From Bacteroidota bacterium (lineage in GTDB: Bacteria; Bacteroidota; Rhodothermia; Rhodothermales; UBA10348), in assembly GCA_024640835.1 (NCBI GenBank), contig JAHEEH010000109.1, positions 1-6,702 on the forward strand: a stretch of 6,702 nt of DNA. The letters run 5' to 3'. A program made the translations under genes and the position numbers. The notes beneath the pieces were generated by a model. The model was not told the DNA's origin. It made no database searches and saw nothing but the letters and a program-made list of their open reading frames with translations. Each line of letters begins with the position of its first letter. Positions within the stretch are counted from its first letter, which is position 1. This document shows, piece by piece, positions 1 through 5,612 of this stretch.

Positions 1-2342
1 GGACCGTCAGCGGCCCGATCCTGAAGGATCGTCTGACGTTCTTCATCAATGCCGACCGCCTTGACACCGACTCGTACCTGAGCGAGTTCAAAGGCCCGGT
101 ACGTCCCGCGATGCTCCCCTGGAGTTCGCTCGTGGGGCTCACGTTTCTTCGTCCGGGATCGACGAGCCTGATCGACACCGACGGCAACGCCTTGGACGTC
201 GACCTCGAGAGCCTCGGCCTCGAGGAGGGGGTCGTCGTGACGACCGAGATGGTCGAGCAGCTTCGTGACGCGGGCGTGGACGTGGACCGGCAGGCGAAGG
301 CGGCCGTGAGCGACTACGAGCAGGATCATCAGCTGGGGCTGTATGACGACAGGACCCGCATGGTGACCAACTTCGGCCTGAAGGTGACCGACGATATCGA
401 CGCGAGGCTGGGGTACAGGCTCACGCGGCGCGAGTGGCGATCCTACGACCACGGCTTCAAGTACCTGCCGCAGTACAACGACAAGACCCAGCGGGCGATC
501 GACGTGTTCAGCGGCCAGGTCACGCATCGGGTGACGTCGACCATGTTCTACCAGCTTCGCGCGTCGTACTCGAGCAACCGCTACCACGAGTTCCTCTACG
601 ACGAGGAGAAGGACGCCTCGAATCCGCTGCGCTTCGCCCGCCTGTTCAGTCCCTACAGCGTGGACGGGGCTTTCGACACGGAGGGGTTGTCGGACGCCGA
701 GGGCGGCAACAACTACGACTTCCTGGGCTACTCGGAGCTCGGCATCTACATCGACTACCCGTTCCTGATGACGGGTGACATGGACATGCCGTTCCAGCTC
801 GCGCGCAACCTGGACCTGAACGGGGACGGCGCGGCGGACTACCACGAGGGCGATCGCCTGACGCAGGCACTCGTGGACGAGCTGAAGACCCTGTATGCCA
901 CGCTGGACGACGCCGAGATCGAGGCTCTTGGCCTGACCAAGGGGCTGATCCCGGTCCTGGCGCCGCCGACCGAGCGGGATTACGAGGAGCGGAACATCAA
1001 GGATTTCCAGGTCGGACTGGACTTTACCGCGCAGGTCAACGATCAGAACATGATCCAGGCGGGCGTCGAGGTTCGTCAGCTGAACCTGTTCCGGTACCAG
1101 ATCTTCGCGAACACGGCGTGGGACGGTGCCAGCGACCCGTCCGATCCGGACGTGCTCACGCACCGACCGGAAGACGAGTTCTACATCGACGTCAACCCCT
1201 TCGAGATGGCGGCATTCGTCGAGGACAAGATCGAGTTCGGTGACGTGGTGCTCAGGCCGGGACTTCGTCTCGACGTGCTGGATCCCGACATGGCCACCCT
1301 GGCCGATTACGGCCAGGTGACCGTCGTGCAGCGCCCGAGCCAGCCCAACGACGACCGTCCGGAGACCGTGAAGGCCGCCTTGAAGTACCGGGTCAGCCCG
1401 CGCTTCGGCATCGCCTTCCCGCTCACGGATCGGGCCCGCCTCTCGTTCAACTACGGGCAGTTCCTCCAGTATCCGGAATACAACCGGCTGTACGAGAGCT
1501 ATCGTACGGCGGCGTGGGTGCCCGGATCGGGCTACGTGCCCCTGGACGAGTTCGGTTTTGACCTGGGATTCGAGACGTTCGTCGGCAACCCGGACATCGA
1601 GCCGGAGAAGACCGTCTTCTACCAGGTGGACGGCGAGTTCCTTGTGAACGAGTCCTTCAAGGTGGGCGCCTCGCTCTTCTACAAGGACATCTACGACTAC
1701 GTGGCGGTCAGCCGCGTGCTGAGCCAGGGAGGTCAGTTCCTCTGGGTGATGGACAACCTCGACTACGCGAACTCCCGGGGACTCGAGTTGCGGGCCGAGA
1801 AACGGCTCGACAAGTACGTCGGATTCACGGCCAGCTACACGTATTCGAGGTCCGTGGGTAACGCGGACGATTACGCCGGCCGGTTCGACGACTGGTACTC
1901 GAATTCCGTGAACGGGACGATACCGGCCAAGAAGTCCGAACCCCTCGACTGGGACCAGCCGCATACGCTGGGCTTCTCGGTCACCTGGAAGGTCGCCGGA
2001 CTCAACGGCAGCCTGCTGGGGCGATTCGGCAGTGGGCTTCCGTACACGCCGACGACCACGCGCGGCCTGCCTCTCGGACCGAAGAACTCGGCTCGAAGGC
2101 CATGGACGGGGTCGATCGACGCGAGGGTCGAATACCGCTTCGACCTTCCGAGGTACGGGTGGATCACGCCGTTCTTCGAGGTGACCAACCTGCTCGACCG
2201 GAAGAACGTCCTGGCCGTGTTCTCGGACACCGGTTCTCCGGACTTCACCCTGGACCCGGGTACCCAGTACGAGGATGCGCAGCGCCCGAGCCTTATCGGG
2301 CCACCGCGCCACTTCGAGGTGGGCTTCACACTCGGATTCTGA
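1..2342 (+). CDS. TonB-dependent receptor, C-terminal beta-barrel part (5' partial)
   Basis: This is an outer-membrane, TonB-driven importer; its ligand cannot be read from the sequence. The frame is open from base 3, giving 779 residues to the TGA at 2340-2342. The ATG at 111 is internal, because typical barrel-entry sequence (GPILKDRLTFFINADR, residues 4-19) precedes it. Other family signatures are a PEKT segment near 1600, DYANSRGLE (587-595), DWDQPH (649-654), FGSGLPYTPT (675-684), FEVTNLLDRKNV (725-736) and a C-terminal phenylalanine after a final amphipathic strand. Together they fit the Oar-like/carboxypeptidase-regulatory type of receptor. The signal peptide, N-terminal domain and plug must lie upstream of the window. 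An EF-hand-like loop at residues 271-284 is followed by an acidic, helix-prone stretch, probably in an extracellular loop. The next gene starts 109 nt downstream on the same strand and is not SusD, so this is not a classic glycan SusC. The family call is firm; the substrate is unknown. Confidence 0.95.
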   Translation, partial: TVSGPILKDRLTFFINADRLDTDSYLSEFKGPVRPAMLPWSSLVGLTFLRPGSTSLIDTDGNALDVDLESLGLEEGVVVTTEMVEQLRDAGVDVDRQAKAAVSDYEQDHQLGLYDDRTRMVTNFGLKVTDDIDARLGYRLTRREWRSYDHGFKYLPQYNDKTQRAIDVFSGQVTHRVTSTMFYQLRASYSSNRYHEFLYDEEKDASNPLRFARLFSPYSVDGAFDTEGLSDAEGGNNYDFLGYSELGIYIDYPFLMTGDMDMPFQLARNLDLNGDGAADYHEGDRLTQALVDELKTLYATLDDAEIEALGLTKGLIPVLAPPTERDYEERNIKDFQVGLDFTAQVNDQNMIQAGVEVRQLNLFRYQIFANTAWDGASDPSDPDVLTHRPEDEFYIDVNPFEMAAFVEDKIEFGDVVLRPGLRLDVLDPDMATLADYGQVTVVQRPSQPNDDRPETVKAALKYRVSPRFGIAFPLTDRARLSFNYGQFLQYPEYNRLYESYRTAAWVPGSGYVPLDEFGFDLGFETFVGNPDIEPEKTVFYQVDGEFLVNESFKVGASLFYKDIYDYVAVSRVLSQGGQFLWVMDNLDYANSRGLELRAEKRLDKYVGFTASYTYSRSVGNADDYAGRFDDWYSNSVNGTIPAKKSEPLDWDQPHTLGFSVTWKVAGLNGSLLGRFGSGLPYTPTTTRGLPLGPKNSARRPWTGSIDARVEYRFDLPRYGWITPFFEVTNLLDRKNVLAVFSDTGSPDFTLDPGTQYEDAQRPSLIGPPRHFEVGFTLGF
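813..854 (+). other. EF-hand-like calcium-binding loop within the TonB receptor
   Basis: The translated segment DLNGDGAADYHEGD (residues 271-284 of the visible part) matches the EF-hand/dockerin loop pattern. Acidic or amide ligands fall at positions 1 (D), 3 (N) and 5 (D), with Gly at 6 and Glu at 12. It lies between predicted strands in a long acidic insertion, so an extracellular loop is likely. Calcium binding is inferred from the motif; one isolated loop may not bind tightly. Confidence 0.55.
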
Positions 2343-2451
2343 TCGCGGGCGGACGCCCGGGGCGTGGCCCCCGATCGTCGGAATCGACGTTCGAGGGCCG
2401 CCCCGCGCTCCCTCCCCCAACGTTCCTGCTTCAGACCACAGGCTATCAGTT
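2343..2451. other. Intergenic spacer with tandem short GC-rich inverted repeats
   Basis: Three small potential hairpins follow the receptor stop codon. CGGGC/GCCCG lies at 2346-2350/2355-2359 (4-nt loop), GGGGC/GCCCC at 2359-2363/2367-2371 (3-nt loop) and CGTCG/CGACG at 2376-2380/2385-2389 (4-nt loop). GATCG at 2341-2345 can also pair with CGATC at 2372-2376, enclosing the first two. No T-run follows, so a classic intrinsic terminator is not supported. No TAnnTTTG-type Bacteroidota promoter and no clear Shine-Dalgarno sequence is visible before the ATG at 2452. Such short stems are frequent by chance in GC-rich DNA, so a role in transcript stability or partial termination is only possible. 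Confidence 0.3.
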
Positions 2452-2544
2452 ATGAAGCGACCAGTGAACATAAAAGGCCGCCCGCTTGCCGTCCTTGCCG
2501 GACTGCTCGTGACGTGGGCCGGCCTCGCGTTTTCGGCGCATGCC
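2452..2544 (+). other. Signal peptide of the large secreted protein
   Basis: Residues 1-31 have a basic n-region (MKRPVNIKGR), a hydrophobic core (LAVLAGLLVTWAGLAF) and an Ala-His-Ala cleavage site at 29-31 followed by Gln-Gln-Gly. No cysteine follows the core, so this looks like signal peptidase I processing rather than a lipoprotein. This segment decides the choice of start codon. Confidence 0.8.
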
Positions 2545-5538
2545 CAGCAGGGCATGACGAAATCGCAGTACATGGACTATCTCACGCGCTCGGGCCGGAT
2601 CGAATACCCGGCCGGTCCGATCGTGGCCGGAAAAACCCTCAGCCCCTCGGATCTCAAGCTCAGCGTGCTGGATATCGGCAACGTGCGGGCCCGCATCCGG
2701 AACACGGGCACATTGGGATACGACCGCGACCTGCTCTGCTACGAGTTCCCGTTCAACAGCAACATCACGTATCGCTGGACGATGGGGCCGATGATCGCGG
2801 GCAAGATCGACGGTCAGAAATACGTGTCCGGAGCCGCCCTCGGCGCCGTGCGTGGCACCACGGAGGACGAGTTCCGACCGCTTTTCGGGTACGACTCGGG
2901 AGACTACATCTCCGAGCAGAACATCGGTATCGCGTTCTCCGACAAGAGGGCGTCGTGGCCGGATTCGTGGCCGACCATCGAGGAGACCGTGGCGGACAAT
3001 GGTCCGCACGTCCTGAAGGACGCGGCGCGGAGCGCGTTCCTGGCCAATCCCACGTTCGACCCGGTCTACACGGGCACGGCCCGTATCGGACCGAACGGCT
3101 TTCCGGGAGCGGCTTCGGGAGAAGTGCGGGCTCCCCGCGAGGCCTACTTCGTGATCACGGACAACGACCCGGCCCAGCCGGCGGCGCCGTTGCCCATGAA
3201 CGTCCGCGTGGACGTGTGGGCCATGCAGTGGGACGACTTCATCAACCGCAACTTCATCATCTACAAGCTGGTCTTCACCAACGTCGGTGACAAGACCATC
3301 ACGGACGCGTACGTCGGCATCCACGACGACCCGGATGCCCCCGAGCAGGGATCCAACGAGTGGACGGACGACTACGCGTACCTGGTCCCGCCGGGCAAGG
3401 ATTCCGACGGGGACGGCGTGCCCGATGCCGACGCGGATCCGCGCGCGGACGTCGACGGCGACGGGATGTACACGAGCGAGGACTCCCTGCTCTGGAACAC
3501 CATCTACCTGTGGGACGGTGACGACGAGGCGGCCGGATTCGTGGCCAGCGACGTGGGGTGGGTGGGGCTGAAGTTCCTCGAGACGCCGGACGATCCGGCG
3601 ACCGGAAGGCCACGCGGCGTCACGACGCTCGACATCTTCCAGTACTCCGCTGCGCCGAACGCCGACGTGACGGGCTACGACGAGATGGCCGGCGTGCTGC
3701 ACGTGGGACTTGCGAGCACCGATCCGCAGCAGGGGGGAGGGACGCCGATCCAGAAACCGGACTGGCCGGATGGAGCGCCGGACGACGCCTTCCAGATTCT
3801 GAACTCCTACGGACCGGACATCACCATCACGGCCGCGTCCGGGCCCTACACCCTGGCTCCGGGTGAGAGCCTTCCGTTCACCTTCGCGTCCGTCCACGGC
3901 ACCAGCCGGAGCGACATCGTCAACAACGCGAAGCTGACACAGATTCTGTACAACGCCCAGTACCGCGCGGCCTCGGGTCCCCCGGTCCCGAAGGCCGTGG
4001 CCGTGCCCGGTGACGGCAAGGTCACGCTGTACTGGGACGACACGGCGGAGCTCGGCATCTATCCGGACGGCACGGTCGGCGACCCGCTGACCGGAAACAA
4101 CGCGTTCGAGGGCTACAAGGTGTTCCGCTCGGACGACGGCGGGGAGACCTGGGGCAAGGCCATCGTCGACCTGTACGGTGCCATCCAGGGATACATTCCG
4201 CTGGCGGTATTCGACCTGAACAACCGGTTCTCGGGCGAGTCCGATACGCGTAGGCATTTCAACCTGGGCACGAACTCAGGCCTGCGCCACACCTACACGG
4301 ACACCAACGTGAAGAATGGCCAGGAGTACCTGTACGCGATCGTCGCGTTCGACTCCCAGGACGGGCCGGTGCCTCCGCTCGAGACGCCGATCAACGCGGC
4401 GAATCCCGATGCGCCGAACGACAACACGGTCCGCGTCGTGCCGATGGCCCGCTCGGCTGGCATACACGCCGGCCGGGTGTTCAATTCGGTGGACCAGCGG
4501 GACGTGGCGATCCACACGGCCGGTAACTCGGACGTCTCGGAGATCCCGGTTACGCTGGTGGACCCGAATGCCCTCGTGGCCGGCACGTACATGGTGTCCT
4601 TCGCTTACGACGAGGGCGACTTGGGATACACGGTCGAACGGGGAGGATCCGTGGTCGAGGACATGTCGGGGCGGCCCGTTGAGGGCATTCCGCTCTTCGA
4701 TGCGGACACCGATTACGCGCCGATTTTCGACGGCGTGCGGTTGACGGTCGAGAACGTACCCTTCGACATCCGGAATTACGAGCAGACATCCGGCTCCGGT
4801 CTCGAACTGGACGACTACTACATGGGTTGGGACTTCGGCGAGGGGATGCCCTCCAACCAGGTAATGGACTACGAACTGCGCTTCGTGGCGTCGGACCTGA
4901 CCTACACCGAGTACTACGACGGCATCCCCGTGACGGCACCCTTCGAGGCCTGGAACGTCACCACCGGCGAGCAGATCACGGTCGAGATCATTGACTCGGA
5001 CGGGAGCGGCGCGTGGAACGGCCGCGAGTGGATCATCTTCGTCGACACGGGCTACACGGGCTCCGGTGGATGGGAGGGGGCGTATCCGGATGACTATGCC
5101 CTCTACATCCGGTTCACGAGTGGGTCCACGTATGCCGCTGGAGACGCCTTTCTTGTCGAGACGAACAAGGCCTTGACGGACGCGGACCAGTTCGAGTTCA
5201 TCGTGTCCGCCAACGAATTCGCGGAAGACCAGCTCGAAGAGGATCTGGACCTGATCACGGTGGTCCCGAACCCCTTCGTGGTGTCGAGCGAGTACGAGAA
5301 GGGACGGTTCGGCGTGCAGCGCATCCTGCAGTTCCATCAGCTGCCGGAGCAGTGCACGATCCGGATCTACACGACGGCCGGGGAGCTCGTCCAGAAGCTC
5401 GAGCATGACGGCGGCTCCATCGAGCCCTGGAACATGCAGAGCTACAACGGACAGGAAGTCGGCTTCGGCGTGTACCTGTACCTGGTGCAGGCGGCCGACG
5501 GGGCCGAGAAGACCGGCAAGTTCGCGGTGATCAAATAG
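2452..5538 (+). CDS. Large secreted protein with FN3-like region and T9SS type-A-like C-terminal domain
   Basis: This 1028-residue protein is predicted to be exported by Sec and then T9SS, to the surface or medium; its function is unknown. The frame is open back to 2275, but the ATG at 2452 is preferred. It gives a good signal peptide (basic start MKRPVNIKGR, hydrophobic core, AHA at 29-31 then Q) and avoids overlap with the receptor gene. Residues about 33-300 resemble N-terminal regions of FCB-group hypothetical secreted proteins and have no catalytic motif I recognise. Residues 317-345 form an Asp-rich calcium-binding-like segment. Residues about 510-645 look like an FN3 fold with long inserted loops (VTLYWDD early, YLYAIVAFD late). 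Residues about 650-930 are beta-rich and unassigned. Residues 934-1028 are the sorting-type domain. There is no lipobox and no SusD-like TPR character. The gene lies between the receptor and the PorV-like gene on the same strand, so co-expression is likely. TAG stop at 5536-5538. Confidence 0.9.
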   Translation: MKRPVNIKGRPLAVLAGLLVTWAGLAFSAHAQQGMTKSQYMDYLTRSGRIEYPAGPIVAGKTLSPSDLKLSVLDIGNVRARIRNTGTLGYDRDLLCYEFPFNSNITYRWTMGPMIAGKIDGQKYVSGAALGAVRGTTEDEFRPLFGYDSGDYISEQNIGIAFSDKRASWPDSWPTIEETVADNGPHVLKDAARSAFLANPTFDPVYTGTARIGPNGFPGAASGEVRAPREAYFVITDNDPAQPAAPLPMNVRVDVWAMQWDDFINRNFIIYKLVFTNVGDKTITDAYVGIHDDPDAPEQGSNEWTDDYAYLVPPGKDSDGDGVPDADADPRADVDGDGMYTSEDSLLWNTIYLWDGDDEAAGFVASDVGWVGLKFLETPDDPATGRPRGVTTLDIFQYSAAPNADVTGYDEMAGVLHVGLASTDPQQGGGTPIQKPDWPDGAPDDAFQILNSYGPDITITAASGPYTLAPGESLPFTFASVHGTSRSDIVNNAKLTQILYNAQYRAASGPPVPKAVAVPGDGKVTLYWDDTAELGIYPDGTVGDPLTGNNAFEGYKVFRSDDGGETWGKAIVDLYGAIQGYIPLAVFDLNNRFSGESDTRRHFNLGTNSGLRHTYTDTNVKNGQEYLYAIVAFDSQDGPVPPLETPINAANPDAPNDNTVRVVPMARSAGIHAGRVFNSVDQRDVAIHTAGNSDVSEIPVTLVDPNALVAGTYMVSFAYDEGDLGYTVERGGSVVEDMSGRPVEGIPLFDADTDYAPIFDGVRLTVENVPFDIRNYEQTSGSGLELDDYYMGWDFGEGMPSNQVMDYELRFVASDLTYTEYYDGIPVTAPFEAWNVTTGEQITVEIIDSDGSGAWNGREWIIFVDTGYTGSGGWEGAYPDDYALYIRFTSGSTYAAGDAFLVETNKALTDADQFEFIVSANEFAEDQLEEDLDLITVVPNPFVVSSEYEKGRFGVQRILQFHQLPEQCTIRIYTTAGELVQKLEHDGGSIEPWNMQSYNGQEVGFGVYLYLVQAADGAEKTGKFAVIK
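3400..3486 (+). other. TSP3/dockerin-like Asp-rich calcium-binding segment
   Basis: Residues 317-345 of the secreted protein contain two closely spaced acidic loops. The first is DSDGDGVPDADAD and the second is DVDGDGMYTSED. The second fits an EF-hand loop with Asp at positions 1, 3 and 5, Gly at 6 and Asp at 12. Such loops in thrombospondin type 3 repeats and dockerins bind calcium and stiffen extracellular proteins. Calcium binding here is inferred from the pattern only. The surrounding sequence is not a full dockerin, and no cohesin is seen nearby. Confidence 0.6.
5251..5535 (+). other. C-terminal T9SS type-A-like sorting domain
   Basis: Residues 934-1028 follow the usual plan of the type-A T9SS C-terminal domain. 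There is an entry strand with VVPNPF (PNP at 939-941), then a strand close to CTIRIYTTAGELVQKL, a W-N-x-x-S-x-NGQEV turn, GVYLYLV, and a final lysine-rich strand ending GKFAVIK. In characterised Bacteroidota this domain directs cargo through the T9SS translocon and is often removed at the surface. The main alternative is a FlgD-type Ig-like fold of similar sequence. Its position at the extreme C-terminus after a Sec signal peptide favours the sorting role. Confidence 0.8.
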
Positions 5539-5556
5539 ACCATGCTGACGGCGATT

Positions 5557-5583
5557 GCGGGGCGACCTTTGCGGACGCCCCGC
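5557..5583 (+). terminator. Perfect 8-bp stem-loop without a T-run (terminator-like or processing hairpin)
   Basis: GCGGGGCG at 5557-5564 is the exact reverse complement of CGCCCCGC at 5576-5583, with an 11-nt loop between. The stem is all G/C and begins 18 nt after the TAG stop of the secreted-protein gene. The next bases (TGCACCCC) contain no T-run, so a classic intrinsic terminator is doubtful. It could instead shield the upstream mRNA from 3' exonucleases or attenuate expression of the PorV-like gene. Confidence 0.45.
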
Positions 5584-5595
5584 TGCACCCCATTC

Positions 5596-5600
5596 AAGGA
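5596..5600 (+). promoter_or_regulatory. Possible Shine-Dalgarno sequence for the PorV-like gene
   Basis: AAGGA lies 12 nt before the ATG at 5613. This is longer than the usual 5-9 nt spacing, so the match is weak. Many Bacteroidota genes have no Shine-Dalgarno sequence and rely on an A-rich leader. The A-rich GAGAAAG just downstream fits that alternative. Confidence 0.3.
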
Positions 5601-5612
5601 CGAGAAAGCATC

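Larger units (their letters stand above)
5539..5612. other. Spacer before the PorV-like gene
   Basis: This 74-nt gap contains one strong inverted repeat (listed separately) and a possible ribosome binding site. I see no Bacteroidota -33/-7 promoter; a TTTG at 5568-5571 lacks the paired upstream TA and sits in the hairpin loop. The short gap and shared strand are compatible with read-through from the secreted-protein gene. Confidence 0.5.

Noticed and set aside
111..2342. Receptor as a complete gene starting at ATG 111
   Set aside because: The same frame is open upstream to the window edge and encodes the conserved barrel-entry motif GPILKDRLTFF, so 111 is internal and the gene is 5' truncated by the window.
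2275..2451. Longer start for the secreted protein at ATG 2275
   Set aside because: The extra 59 residues are Arg/Pro/Ser-rich, overlap the receptor's C-terminus, and would bury the signal peptide that begins at 2452.
2446..4257. 603-codon open frame on the - strand inside the secreted-protein gene
   Set aside because: Its codons align exactly with the sense codons, so it closes only where the sense gene uses TTA, CTA or TCA. These codons are rare in this GC-rich gene, with TCA at 4276 a clear exception that ends the next open stretch. Its product is Arg/Val-rich with no signal peptide or domain, as expected of an artefact.
4276..5406. 376-codon open frame on the - strand
   Set aside because: It has the same codon-aligned antisense geometry as the 2446-4257 frame and lies wholly inside a well-supported + strand gene. 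No recognisable domain is present.
1..5538. Classic SusC/SusD glycan-uptake pair
   Set aside because: The second protein has no lipobox, no TPR-like helical body and a T9SS-type C-terminal domain, so it is not SusD. No glycoside hydrolase or sensor gene is in the window.
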